From: Opitutales bacterium
GTDB lineage: Bacteria > Verrucomicrobiota > Verrucomicrobiia > Opitutales > JABSRG01
Length of the DNA: 40,959 nt
Assembly (NCBI GenBank): GCA_013215165.1
Contig: JABSRG010000028.1
Span: 1-40,959, forward strand
Reading direction: 5' to 3'
Shown: positions 1 through 7,477 of the stretch, in pieces
How positions within the stretch are numbered: position 1 is the stretch's first letter
How the letters are laid out: each line of letters begins with the position of its first letter
The notes under the pieces: model-generated
Database searches by the model: none
The model's input: the letters and a program-made list of their open reading frames with translations, nothing else
What the model was told of the DNA's origin: nothing
Program-made: the position numbers and the translations under genes

Positions 1-74
1 ACTTCCTTGATCGGAAGTCCGCCAGAGCCAACCACTTTTTAATTTTTTAGCGCATCCCTATGGGATGGCTGTGA
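1..74. repeat. Left copy of the window-edge inverted repeat (two hairpins)
   Basis: Positions 1-74 match the reverse complement of 40884-40957 over 74 bases with a single difference (base 25, G here, A in the other copy). The repeat holds two self-complementary stretches: ACTTCC-ttgatc-GGAAGT at 1-18, and a second around 50-70 in which CATCCC and GGGATG flank TAT, extended by AGC/GCT. Homology stops just after GGCTGTGA, and the neighbouring hotdog gene ends inside the repeat. This is what one end of a dispersed mobile element or large REP-like unit would look like. No transposase is visible, so the element type is unknown. Confidence 0.85.
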
Positions 75-420
75 CCTGGATTGGAAGAATGGACCTTCCT
101 TTGTTTTGAAGTTGGTTTAGAAACTCTTCTTCTTTTCCATCTTCAATTCTGTATTTTGAATGAATACCGCCATTGGCTGGTTTTCTGAATTTCGTCTCCA
201 GGCGACTGACTAAAGGGATAACGTCAAAGAAGAATCTTTTGGATAGCTCGACTAAACACTCGCCGCTTGTTGCTTCAGCTAACGCAACTAGGGCACTGGC
301 ATGAACTGTTCTCAGATGGTTTGTGTATTTCTTGTCATCTGGAAGTGCCAGGATAAATCCGTCTTTGGTGGACCTTTCGATGCCGATAAATGAGTTAAAG
401 GGCAGTTCAGTAATTTCCAT
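58..420 (-). pseudogene. Hotdog-fold thioesterase-like protein, C-terminus apparently cut by the edge repeat
   Basis: The 120-residue product resembles small hotdog-fold proteins of the DUF4442/PaaI-like thioesterase group. An N-terminal strand ending LPFNSFIGI is followed by a segment with HLRTVHASALVALAEATSG, which matches the long central helix of the fold, and then by FFFDVIPLVSRLETKFRKPA. Proteins of this group usually end with another beta strand after the LPIQV-type strand. Here the frame runs into the terminal repeat and stops after VTAIP, and the last five or so codons are repeat sequence. I therefore read it as a truncated gene whose 3' end has been replaced. The start ATG at 420 is the only one that keeps the first strand. 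A palindrome (CACTAT at 428-433, ATAGTG at 448-453) lies just upstream. Substrate unknown. Confidence 0.55.
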
Positions 421-694
421 ATTTTCGCACTATGCTTAGGTCCCTAGATAGTGGCGTTAAACGGTATTAGTGCCACCGGTTGGATATGGGTTGGGATCGG
501 GTGGAGTATTAGTTGCGTCATGCCCCTTATTGTTGGAGAGTCGGCAGGTTCACGTGCTAAGGTGTAGCCCAGGTGGAACCGCTTGCAAAACTTTTCTCTG
601 TGCCTTGCTGCCTCCGTGAGAGATTTCGAACGATGGGGGAATTGGAGAATGAGATGCATCAGCATAGGAGGGAGCTGAAGAACGCGGATAAGAC

Positions 695-780
695 GCGTAG
701 TGTGATGGCGACAGCCATTGCTCTACTTGAGCTTTGATTCGCACGCCGGCAATCGCTCTTGCGATAACCCTACAAAACAT
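695..780. repeat. REPIN-like two-hairpin repeat, copy A
   Basis: Two small perfect hairpins sit about 35 bp apart: ATGGC-gaca-GCCAT (705-718) and ATCGC-tctt-GCGAT (752-765). The first, within GATGGCGACAGCCATTGC, recurs at 7355-7382 and, with one change, at 30149-30175. The second, with its flank up to CCCTACAAAACAT, recurs in reverse orientation at 28991-29026 with 31 of 35 bases identical. Copies A and B carry both halves at the same spacing. Such intergenic hairpin doublets resemble REP/REPIN elements mobilised by RAYT transposases. No RAYT gene is in this window. Confidence 0.65.
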
Positions 781-836
781 CAGTTTGCGTGGCACTTCTT
801 GTCACACCCCCGCTGGGAGTCACTCAGCAAAAAGCA

Positions 837-869
837 TTGACACGCCGAGGCCATTTCGATGCTTTTAAT
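837..869 (+). promoter_or_regulatory. Possible sigma-70-type promoter for rpmH-rnpA-yidC
   Basis: TTGACA at 837-842 is a perfect -35 hexamer 45 bases before the rpmH start. A T/A-rich block, TTTTAAT, at 863-869 could serve as the -10 box, but the spacer of about 20 bases is longer than ideal. Assigned by position and consensus only. Confidence 0.35.
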
Positions 870-886
870 CTTTTTACGATTTAGCC

Positions 887-1045
887 ATGAAACCCACTTT
901 CATACCCTCAAAACTACGCCGCGCGCGCAAATTTGGTTTCCGCAAAAGAAATTCTACTGCCTCTGGGCGCAAGGTCATCAAGGCCCGTCGCCAGAAGGGC
1001 CGCTGGAGTCTCACTGCGTCCGTACGCCGCAACCGGGCGAAATAA
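887..1045 (+). CDS. rpmH: 50S ribosomal protein L34
   Basis: A 52-residue, strongly basic protein beginning [20 protein letters not shown], followed by [15 protein letters not shown]. This is the L34 signature (PSK, then an R-rich segment, GFR and GRKV), with a slightly longer C-terminal tail (SVRRNRAK) than the usual 44-46 residues. L34 is a small rRNA-binding protein of the large ribosomal subunit. The gene lies inside a longer open frame that belongs to rnpA in another frame, so it is easily missed. The order rpmH-rnpA-yidC is the classical one near bacterial origins. The start ATG at 887 is the only one giving a full-length L34. Confidence 0.95.
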   Translation: MKPTFIPSKLRRARKFGFRKRNSTASGRKVIKARRQKGRWSLTASVRRNRAK

Positions 1046-1053
1046 TTGACGCC

Positions 1054-1422
1054 GTGCGCTTGAATGCGCAGCGACGGATTCGGAAGCAGTCCGAATTCAC
1101 TTTGCTTAGAACCGAAGGTAAACGACTCACCTTCGGTTCTTTTGTATTTCAATGGCTCGCCACGGAACGCCCTACAAGCCGAGTGGGAGTGATCGCATCG
1201 AAACGCGTGGGCAATGCCGTCATGCGTGCCCTGGCCAAACGTCGCCTACGTGCCTTTTACATGCGGCACGCTCATAATTTCAACAAATCCGTAGACCTCG
1301 TGCTCGTCGCACGGCGTCACTTAATCGACAAACCGTTCAAGGATACCGAAACTCAATTTCTTGCGGCCTGTCGCAAGGCCGGACTGATCGATGAGTCCGT
1401 GCCGTCGGCGATAAAAGAATGA
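1054..1422 (+). CDS. rnpA: Ribonuclease P protein component
   Basis: About 122 residues with the RnpA pattern: the start RLNAQRRIRKQSEF, a central SRVGVIASKRVGNAVMRALAKRRLR that matches the conserved RNR-type motif, and VLVARR further on. The protein binds the RNA subunit of RNase P and helps process the 5' ends of tRNAs. The likely start is GTG at 1054, eight bases after the rpmH stop; TTG at 1060 is an alternative. The same frame stays open back to 859, but that stretch overlaps rpmH on the same strand and is not expected to be translated. The RNR box appears here as AKRRLR, so the first conserved Asn/Arg is drifted. yidD, often the next gene, is absent and yidC follows directly. Confidence 0.92.
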   Translation: MRLNAQRRIRKQSEFTLLRTEGKRLTFGSFVFQWLATERPTSRVGVIASKRVGNAVMRALAKRRLRAFYMRHAHNFNKSVDLVLVARRHLIDKPFKDTETQFLAACRKAGLIDESVPSAIKE

Positions 1423-1470
1423 TCGACCCTCTCTAGCGAATTCCTTTCTCTCTCCCGTTTTCTCGCATAC

Positions 1471-3378
1471 ATGGACAAGAAGAATACCACCATCGGCCTC
1501 CTCTGCTTTATCGCAGGCATGGCCCTCATGATTTACACGCAGCCGCAGAGTTCGCCCCCCGCACCCACACTGGCCGAACCTCCTGCCCCCGCTGACCCTT
1601 CGAGTCCCCCAGTCCCGGTTGCCACGGAGGCACCCACGCCATCTGTTATCGACGGTTCCGTTGCACCAGCCGAAGCCTTGAAGGCTCCCGAACAAGCCAG
1701 CACAGAGCCGATTCAAACCACCCTCGCGCGCACACCGCGCATCCGTTTGGAAAACGAATTCATCGCCGCGGATATTTCTCCTCTAGGCGCTGGTGTATAT
1801 GAGGTCTATTTTAAACAGACTGACCCAAACAACGATGTGGACGCCTATGTTTTTAACCAAAACGCCATCCACCCGGCGCTGGCCCTTTATTTCGATCAAG
1901 GCAACGAACTCAGCCCGTTTCTCTCTGAATTCCTGGTAATCGCTCAAACAAACACGAGCATCTCTCTTCAATGGGACTCTCCAAAAGGCGATTACTCGAT
2001 ACGTAGGACCTATACGCTCAACGAAGACACCGAAAAGTCTTACCTGATTGACCACAGCACCACGCTGATCAACCACACCGACAGCGCGATCCAGTTACCC
2101 CAACTTTTCTTTAGCCTCGGCACCGCCTATCCACTCGAATCTGACCCTAGAAACCAATACCTGAATGTCTCTGCCTATGCTGCAGAGGACTTGGAGAAAA
2201 TTGCGGTCAATCGTTTCACCGGCAGCGGAGGCGTCTTCGGGATCGGAGCCATCACGCCCGTTCCATTTGTCCGCGAGACCTATAATAACGTCCGCTGGAT
2301 GGCGGTGAAGAATCAGTACTTTGCCGCGGCAATCATTCCAGATGCACCCAAAGCGAGCACAACCCTATACTCAGAAGGCGCTCCGTATGGTTCTCCCTTT
2401 GTCGCTGGAGCCCGAAGTGCTGGATCTTTTGGTGCTGCCAGTTTCGACGCACCGGTCATCCCCGCAAACGCAGAAGCTGCTATAGACTTCGGCTACTACG
2501 TCGGCCCCAAGGAATACAGCAGGCTGCGCGATCTCGATGTCGACGCCGAGAAGCTCATGGAATTTGGCCCTTTCTTCGGTTGGATCAGCGAGCTTCTGCT
2601 GTTGGCGATGACTTGGTTCCACGGCTTTGTGGGCAACTGGGGGGTTGCAATCATCATGATCACCCTGAGCATCAAGCTCATCTTCTGGATCCCCACCTCC
2701 AAGGGTATTCGCGTCCAAAAAATTACAGCAAAGCGGATGCAAGGTATCGCTGAGCCTATGAAGGCGATGCGGGAAAAGTATTCGGACAATCCTCAGAAAC
2801 TCCAAAAGGAGATGATGGCGTTGTATCAAAAGAACAACGTCAACCCACTCGCGATGGCCGCTGGGTGTCTACCTATTCTGATTCAGATGCCTGTCTTCTT
2901 CGGTCTCTTTGGTATGCTAAAAACCGCGTCGGAACTGAGGCTTTCAGGATTCCTCTGGGTGGACGACCTAGCACAGCCAGACATGCTCTACATTTTCCCA
3001 GAAGCGATTCCTCTCCTGGGTGGCTTTGCTTTTAACATCTTACCCATCCTTTACGGCGCGACCTCCTATCTCCAAATGCGCATGATGCCGCAGCCGACGG
3101 CAACCATGGATGAACAACAGTTGATGATGCAAAAGATGATGCGCTTCATGCCATGGATCTTTGTCATCTTCCTCTATAAGTTCGCCGCTGCGCTCTCCCT
3201 TTACTGGATTGCAAACAATCTTCTCTCGATGCTTCAACTCTTCTTTGTAAACCGATCTGTTCAGCCCGAGCTTGATAAAATCGACGAGGAACAAGCCGAA
3301 AAGAAGGTAAGTGAAGCCAAGCCAGTGGGCGACGGTGCCGCGAAACTCCGCAAGAAAAAGCGCAGCAAAGATTCTTAA
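1471..3378 (+). CDS. yidC: Membrane protein insertase YidC
   Basis: A 635-residue inner-membrane insertase that works alone and with SecYEG to place proteins in the membrane. One N-terminal membrane segment (about residues 7-22, TTIGLLCFIAGMALMIYT) is followed by a Pro/Ala-rich linker. A large periplasmic beta domain then runs to about residue 355. The conserved C-terminal core follows, with ELLLLAMTWFHGFVGNWGVAI, the amphipathic region with YQKNNVNPLA, the hydrophobic GCLPILIQMPVFFGLFGML, and the final ALSLYWIANNLLSMLQ. The tail is basic and Lys-rich (KLRKKKRSKDS), consistent with ribosome contact. The length and large periplasmic domain are of the Gram-negative type. The ATG at 1471 comes 48 bases after rnpA, in the usual rpmH-rnpA-yidC order. 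Confidence 0.97.
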   Translation: MDKKNTTIGLLCFIAGMALMIYTQPQSSPPAPTLAEPPAPADPSSPPVPVATEAPTPSVIDGSVAPAEALKAPEQASTEPIQTTLARTPRIRLENEFIAADISPLGAGVYEVYFKQTDPNNDVDAYVFNQNAIHPALALYFDQGNELSPFLSEFLVIAQTNTSISLQWDSPKGDYSIRRTYTLNEDTEKSYLIDHSTTLINHTDSAIQLPQLFFSLGTAYPLESDPRNQYLNVSAYAAEDLEKIAVNRFTGSGGVFGIGAITPVPFVRETYNNVRWMAVKNQYFAAAIIPDAPKASTTLYSEGAPYGSPFVAGARSAGSFGAASFDAPVIPANAEAAIDFGYYVGPKEYSRLRDLDVDAEKLMEFGPFFGWISELLLLAMTWFHGFVGNWGVAIIMITLSIKLIFWIPTSKGIRVQKITAKRMQGIAEPMKAMREKYSDNPQKLQKEMMALYQKNNVNPLAMAAGCLPILIQMPVFFGLFGMLKTASELRLSGFLWVDDLAQPDMLYIFPEAIPLLGGFAFNILPILYGATSYLQMRMMPQPTATMDEQQLMMQKMMRFMPWIFVIFLYKFAAALSLYWIANNLLSMLQLFFVNRSVQPELDKIDEEQAEKKVSEAKPVGDGAAKLRKKKRSKDS

Positions 3379-3409
3379 TTTTCCCCACTCTAAAGAACAA
3401 TTACTCGAC

Positions 3410-4165
3410 ATGGCAGGACATAGTAAATGGGCCACCACCAAACGACATAAAGCGGCCGTTGACGCCAAACGCGGCAAGATCTTCAGCGTTATCAGTAAAG
3501 AGCTGACCTTGGCAGCGCGCGCTGGTGGCGGTGACGCGGATATGAACCCACGCCTGCGCACCGCCTTGCTCAAAGCTAAGGGTGCAAACATGCCCGCCGA
3601 CAACATCGATCGTGCCATCAAAAAAGGCACCGGAGAGATCGAAGGCGCCATCATCGAAGAGCTGGTTTACGAAGGCTATGCGGCGGGCGGAGTCGGCATC
3701 ATTGTTGAAGTCACTACCGACAATAAGAATCGCTCCGCTGGAGAAATCCGCAGTTCCTTTTCAAAAAATGGGGGCAATCTTGCCGGTGCGGGAGCCCTTG
3801 CTTTTAACTTTCAGCGAAAAGGCCAATTCCTTATCGATGCAGCAAACGTCGCTGACGAGGACGAGTTGATGATGCTTGCTCTGGATGCTGGTGCTGAAGA
3901 TGTCGAAAACAAAGAAGACCACTACGAAGTTACTTGTACGCTCGCCGAATTTGACGCGCTAACACAAGCGCTAGAAGATGCCGGCATTCAGACTGAAAGT
4001 GGCGAGATGGTCTACATTCCCAACTCGCTCACTCCCATCACAGAAGTCGGCATCGCTCGCCAGGTTCTTCGCCTCATCCAGGTGCTTGACGACCTCGAAG
4101 ACGTCAAGGCCGTCCACTCCAACTTCGACATGGACGAAGCACTCCTCGCAGAAGCATCAGCATAG
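3410..4165 (+). CDS. yebC: YebC/PmpR family protein
   Basis: A 251-residue protein starting MAGHSKWATTKRHKAAVDAKRGK, which matches the highly conserved N-terminus of the YebC family (MAGHSKWANIKHRK). Further family marks are NMPADNIDRAIKKGTGE, LVYEGYAAGGVGIIVE and the TDNKNRSAGEIRS segment. Family members act as transcriptional regulators or, as shown for some, help ribosomes through difficult proline stretches. Which role applies here cannot be told. The frame is open further upstream, but the family start fixes the ATG at 3410, 31 bases after yidC. It may be co-transcribed with yidC. The protein is cytoplasmic and no irregularities are seen. Confidence 0.95.
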   Translation: MAGHSKWATTKRHKAAVDAKRGKIFSVISKELTLAARAGGGDADMNPRLRTALLKAKGANMPADNIDRAIKKGTGEIEGAIIEELVYEGYAAGGVGIIVEVTTDNKNRSAGEIRSSFSKNGGNLAGAGALAFNFQRKGQFLIDAANVADEDELMMLALDAGAEDVENKEDHYEVTCTLAEFDALTQALEDAGIQTESGEMVYIPNSLTPITEVGIARQVLRLIQVLDDLEDVKAVHSNFDMDEALLAEASA

Positions 4166-4325
4166 GGGATTTTGTATTCAAACATAATGCCCTGTGGGAA
4201 CGCCTCCAGTACTACAGGCAGATCGATACCACGACTCCGATCAACCCAGAGGTATTAGACGCAAGGAAGACTGGAACTTTCCCACATCCTTGACCCTGAG
4301 TCAGTCCGACATTCGCTTTGTCCGT

Positions 4326-4745
4326 ATGCACACACCTGATGATCAACTCAGTCCAGAGGAGTACCGCATCACTCGGCTTTGTGGGACTGAACCTGCTTTT
4401 CAGAACGCGTATTGGAACAACAAGGCCAATGGCATCTACGTCTGCCGCATTTCTGGAGATGCTCTCTTTTCCTCCAAAGACAAGTTCGACTCTGGAACAG
4501 GCTGGCCCAGCTTTACACGCCCGATCGACGCGGCATTAATCGAAGAGGTAGATGATACCTCACATGGCATGATACGCACAGAGGTCCGCAGTAAGTCTGG
4601 AGATTCCCACCTCGGACATGTATTCCCCGATGGACCGGGTCCGGCCGGCCAACGTTACTGCATCAATTCAGCATCTCTCCGCTTCATTCCGGTGGAAGAA
4701 TTGGAACAAGAAGGCTATACGCAGTATCTGCCATTGTTCACATGA
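4326..4745 (+). CDS. msrB: Peptide methionine (R)-S-oxide reductase MsrB, zinc-free type
   Basis: A 139-residue enzyme that reduces the R epimer of methionine sulfoxide. Visible motifs are [53 protein letters not shown] and the catalytic [11 protein letters not shown] (Cys112). The two CxxC pairs that bind zinc in many MsrB proteins are missing: YVCRISG keeps only one Cys and VRSKSGDSH keeps none. This places it in the zinc-free subgroup. Cys19 (RLCGTE) is the best candidate resolving cysteine. The frame is open back to 4194, but that 44-residue extension has no family similarity, so I chose the ATG at 4326. The stop overlaps the msrA start by four bases (ATGA), suggesting translational coupling. 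Confidence 0.93.
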   Translation: MHTPDDQLSPEEYRITRLCGTEPAFQNAYWNNKANGIYVCRISGDALFSSKDKFDSGTGWPSFTRPIDAALIEEVDDTSHGMIRTEVRSKSGDSHLGHVFPDGPGPAGQRYCINSASLRFIPVEELEQEGYTQYLPLFT

Positions 4746-5335
4746 AAACCCCGATCACCTTCCTCTGCCTTATCTTCGGCGCATCCGCGTTCCACACCCT
4801 TCACAGTGCTGACACTAAGACTGCCGTTTTCGGCGCTGGCTGTTTCTGGTGTGTCGAAGCTTTTTATGAGGCATTACCGGGTGTGGTCGACGTAGTCAGT
4901 GGCTATGCCGGCGGTACCGAGCCTGATCCTAAATATAAAGACGTCGCCCGCGGCCGGACATCCCATGCGGAGGTGGTACAAGTAACTTGGGACCCTGAAA
5001 AAACAAGCTACAGCGAGTTGGTAGAATTTTTTTGGACCACTCATGATGTGACCAATCCCGACGGAGTTTGGCCCGATTTTGGGAGTCAATATCGCTCCAT
5101 TATTCTCTATGCTTCCCCTGAACAGAAGGAGACTGCAGAAGCCTCAAAGGCTGCCCTCGAAGCCAGTGGCCAACTCGAAAAACCCGTCGCGACAGAAATT
5201 GTCCCCCTCCAAACATTCTACCTGGCTGAGCCATACCATCAGGACTATGCGAAACGCAATCCACGCGATCGCTACGTCGTCAATATCGCGGTTCCGAAAC
5301 TGAAAAAGCTGGGGCTGCTCGAAAAAGGCGGGTGA
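4742..5335 (+). CDS. msrA: Peptide methionine (S)-S-oxide reductase MsrA, apparently exported
   Basis: A 197-residue enzyme reducing the S epimer of methionine sulfoxide. The first 22 or so residues form a signal peptide (basic start, hydrophobic [12 protein letters not shown], then HSA). They are followed at residues 28-37 by the MsrA catalytic motif [10 protein letters not shown] (nucleophile Cys34). Other family marks are [29 protein letters not shown] and the YHQDY motif. A signal peptide implies action in the periplasm, whereas the coupled MsrB has none. Either the two act in different compartments or the MsrB start is mis-assigned. The gene overlaps msrB by four bases and converges with kdsB after an 18-bp gap. 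No clear terminator is seen between them. Confidence 0.95.
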   Translation: MKTPITFLCLIFGASAFHTLHSADTKTAVFGAGCFWCVEAFYEALPGVVDVVSGYAGGTEPDPKYKDVARGRTSHAEVVQVTWDPEKTSYSELVEFFWTTHDVTNPDGVWPDFGSQYRSIILYASPEQKETAEASKAALEASGQLEKPVATEIVPLQTFYLAEPYHQDYAKRNPRDRYVVNIAVPKLKKLGLLEKGG

Positions 5336-5353
5336 TGAGCCGCATATCCGAGT

Positions 5354-6103
5354 CTAACCTGCCAGCATCGCTTCGAGCCGCGCTGCGTCCTCCGGTGTAT
5401 CGACACCAAAACCCGGATCTTCGGTCAGGCCGACGCGGATTTTGAAACCGTTTTCCAAAGCACGCAGTTGTTCTAATTTTTCCACTTGCTCTAGCTCACC
5501 CATGGGCAGCTGACCAAAGGCCTCTAAAAAGGGCTTGGTGTAAGCATACATTCCAAGGTGGAGAGCTGCCATCGGTGGCATTGACTCGCTTCCGCCGTCA
5601 CGCGGCCAGGGGATAGGTGCACGGGAGAAATACAGAGCCTCCCCATCGCGACCACATACGACCTTTACTCGATTGGGATTTTCGAAAGTGGCTCTGTCTA
5701 TGATGCTATGGGCCAAGGTGCCCATACTCGTTTCGGGCGTCATCAATTCAGCAAGTTTAGACACATGCCTTGCTCCAGTGAGGGGTTCATCGGCTTGAAT
5801 ATTGATGACTACATCCGCGCCTACCGTTTTATTTGCCTCCGCGATGCGATCTGTCCCACTCGCATGCTGACCGGTCAATATAGCATTGAATCCCGCGCCT
5901 TCTAACAGTTCGACGAGTTCCTGGTCCTCGACCGCGAAGTAAGTAGGATACTCGGGCACGGCATGGGTTACGTTCTCAGCGGTCCAAAGAATGAGCGGTT
6001 TCCCCGCGATCGGATAGAGTAGCTTACGAGGGAAACGCTGCGAGGACAGGCGAGCTGGGATAATGATAGCGGTTGTTGAAGACATGGCAGACACGCCCAT
6101 CAT
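5354..6103 (-). CDS. kdsB: 3-deoxy-manno-octulosonate cytidylyltransferase
   Basis: A 249-residue CMP-KDO synthetase, which activates KDO for lipopolysaccharide inner-core synthesis in the cytoplasm. Evidence is the nucleotide-binding IIPARLSSQRFPRKLL near the N-terminus, LTGQHASGTDRIAEA, NIQADEPL (NxQGDEPL in most homologues, so a Gly-to-Ala change), ALYFSRAPIPWPRD and HLGMYAYTKPFL. Its presence shows a Gram-negative envelope with LPS. The ATG at 6103 overlaps the stop of the upstream pseudouridine synthase gene (ATGATG), which favours this start by coupling. The ATG at 6085 would give an N-terminus closer to the usual KdsB start. Confidence 0.94.
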   Translation of the reverse strand: MMGVSAMSSTTAIIIPARLSSQRFPRKLLYPIAGKPLILWTAENVTHAVPEYPTYFAVEDQELVELLEGAGFNAILTGQHASGTDRIAEANKTVGADVVINIQADEPLTGARHVSKLAELMTPETSMGTLAHSIIDRATFENPNRVKVVCGRDGEALYFSRAPIPWPRDGGSESMPPMAALHLGMYAYTKPFLEAFGQLPMGELEQVEKLEQLRALENGFKIRVGLTEDPGFGVDTPEDAARLEAMLAG

Positions 6104-6918
6104 TTCCCGAATTCCTTGAGCTTGCGCAAGAGTGTTTGCATGGGCCTCGGCCGTTCGAAGCCGATCGATCCGATATCCCCACAGGAAAAACTCACCAAAT
6201 GCAGATTCAATTCAGCCCAAATCGGCAAGCTCGCTTCCGCACGTTTAGCCACGCGCCGCTTCTTTAGCTCCGCTAATGACGGCGACAGCATATCGATCGC
6301 ATATACCGAATCATTCAAAATGGGCACTCCCGCTTCAGTAGCGTGAAGGCGGATCTGATGACCGCGCAAAAAATTTGTCTCTGCCCGCCAAAGCTCTACC
6401 CCAGCTCGCTCCCAAATATGGATACGCTCAAATCGCGTCTGAGCCTTTTTGCCGGTGGAATGAGATACCAACCAACGATCCGGCTCTTGCAGATGTTGAG
6501 CGATGGGTAAATCGACTTCAAACACGTCATCGATCTCCCCGTTCCTCGAGCTAAACAGCTCGAATACAAATACACCCTGTCCTGACCCATAGACGTTACG
6601 CAGACGCTCAGACCAAGCATCACTCAGGCCCCAGAGTCCAATTCCCGAGACCGCTAGATCCATCGGGAATACTGTCTTCGGTCTAAATCCTGATTCCACT
6701 TCCAGTGCATTCCACGAAGGAAGATCTCGGCCAAGTTGTTTCCAAATCCCTTCGTCCATGGATGGGGCGACTTTGCCGCTTCCCGTATCTGGGCGCGCCC
6801 AGATACCCGCTGGCTTCTCCAAAGCCAACCACGCTCCGGGCTCGTAGCACGCGCGCAGCCGCACTGCATGATCTCCCAGAAGGGGAGGGGGAAATCCAAG
6901 ATGAGCTGCAAAAGGCAT
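6100..6918 (-). CDS. RluA-family pseudouridine synthase, divergent
   Basis: A 272-residue protein with the layout of RluA-type RNA pseudouridine synthases, which isomerise uridine in rRNA or tRNA. It has WLALEKPAGIWARP near residue 30 (the LnKPaG motif) and FPMDLAVSGIGLWGLS around residue 87 in place of the usual HRLDxxTSG. FLRGHQIRLHATEAGVPILND near residue 185 stands for GRTHQIRVHL...G.PI.GD. The catalytic Asp is kept in PMD, but the preceding His-Arg is lost, and the second motif has lost the Thr. There is no S4 domain. It is probably functional but with unusual substrate handling. It starts just after the rpsT terminator and overlaps kdsB by an ATGA junction. Confidence 0.8.
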   Translation of the reverse strand: MPFAAHLGFPPPLLGDHAVRLRACYEPGAWLALEKPAGIWARPDTGSGKVAPSMDEGIWKQLGRDLPSWNALEVESGFRPKTVFPMDLAVSGIGLWGLSDAWSERLRNVYGSGQGVFVFELFSSRNGEIDDVFEVDLPIAQHLQEPDRWLVSHSTGKKAQTRFERIHIWERAGVELWRAETNFLRGHQIRLHATEAGVPILNDSVYAIDMLSPSLAELKKRRVAKRAEASLPIWAELNLHLVSFSCGDIGSIGFERPRPMQTLLRKLKEFGK

Positions 6919-6928
6919 GATGCGGGCA

Positions 6929-6958
6929 CAAAAAAACCTTCAGTAGACACTGAAGGTT
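6929..6958 (-). terminator. Rho-independent terminator of rpsT
   Basis: A perfect 10-bp stem (AACCTTCAGT / ACTGAAGGTT, 6935-6944 and 6949-6958) with a 4-base loop is followed on the minus strand by a run of at least six U residues. It lies 22 bases after the rpsT stop and just before the start of the next minus-strand gene, so that gene may have a promoter in or beyond the hairpin or rely on read-through. Confidence 0.9.
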
Positions 6959-6980
6959 CAGAGAGTAGGTCAGTCCGTAT

Positions 6981-7235
6981 CTATGCGAACAAAGGAGCCA
7001 CTTCAGATTTATGACGATTCGCCTTGTTCTTGTGAATGACGTTACGCTTCACTGCACGATCCAGCGCAGATACGTAGAGACGCGCAGTTTCCTTAGCAGC
7101 ATCCTTGTCCTCGCCACCGGAAGCGGCTTGCACCTTCTTGGCAAGGGTGCGAAGTTCACTGCGGATGTGACGGTTGGCCGCAGTGCGTGTGGCAGTCTTG
7201 CGGATGTATTTTAAAGCCTGTGGTTTGTTCGCCAT
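6981..7235 (-). CDS. rpsT: 30S ribosomal protein S20
   Basis: An 84-residue basic protein starting MANKPQALKYIRKTATRTAANR, with KETARLYVSALDRAVKRNVIHKNKANRHKS. This is the S20 pattern: a helical bundle that binds 16S rRNA and ends in the conserved HKNKANRHKS stretch. The length is usual for S20. It is followed by a strong intrinsic terminator and preceded by a 259-bp gap holding a dispersed repeat. It is a single-gene unit, as is common for rpsT. Confidence 0.96.
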   Translation of the reverse strand: MANKPQALKYIRKTATRTAANRHIRSELRTLAKKVQAASGGEDKDAAKETARLYVSALDRAVKRNVIHKNKANRHKSEVAPLFA

Positions 7236-7354
7236 GGATAAAGAAAAACAATGGACGGTGCTCTGCTCGTAGTTTTAGTCAAGGCAATGTTTTACAGAAT
7301 TGAGCTCTTGGGCCAATCCAATCACCGGAGATCTTATTTTGAGCTCGGATCACA

Positions 7355-7443
7355 TGCGTAGAGTGATGGCGACAGCCATTGCGTTATGAAGGTTTGAGGC
7401 ACTTCAAAGCAATCGTTCTCGCGGTCACATCCCAACAATACTG
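7355..7443. repeat. REPIN-like two-hairpin repeat, copy B
   Basis: The first hairpin (ATGGC-gaca-GCCAT) lies in GAGTGATGGCGACAGCCATT and is identical to copy A at 695-780 over most of 27 bases. After a spacer of nearly the same length (26 against 27 bases) comes a diverged second half, GCAATCGTTCTCGCGGTCAC. The repeat fills much of the rpsT-vapB gap and carries no gene. Confidence 0.6.
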
Positions 7444-7477
7444 TTCCTCTGAAAGTGAATTGACGGGGTGGCATCAT

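Larger units (their letters stand above)
421..886. other. 466-bp gap between the hotdog gene and rpmH: repeats and promoter, no gene
   Basis: No convincing gene is present. Short open frames here have no recognisable protein pattern and are made largely of repeat sequence. The gap holds a degenerate leader-like sequence at about 597-628 (CTCTGTGCCTTGCTGCCTCC), of a type often seen as dispersed 'add-on' DNA in bacteria. It also holds the two-hairpin REP-like unit at 695-780 and a possible rpmH promoter at 837-869. No cluster of DnaA boxes was seen, although rpmH-rnpA often lies near the origin in other bacteria. Confidence 0.6.

Noticed and set aside
444-795. Two overlapping minus-strand open frames (444-665, 550-795)
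   Set aside because: They have no recognisable domain and consist largely of the REPIN-like repeat and a degenerate leader-like sequence. The QWLSPS stretch is simply the translated repeat and also appears opposite copy B.
421-886. Replication origin near rpmH-rnpA
   Set aside because: Gene order hints at the origin region, but no DnaA-box cluster, dnaA or A/T-rich unwinding element could be recognised.
859-1053. Longer N-terminus for rnpA
   Set aside because: It would lie entirely over rpmH in another frame, and RnpA proteins begin at about the RLNAQRRIRK stretch.
4166-4325. Small frame after yebC ending ...[20 protein letters not shown], and the 44-residue msrB extension
   Set aside because: The first has no good start codon and no recognisable family. 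The second has no similarity to MsrB and no signal peptide. Both remain unsupported.
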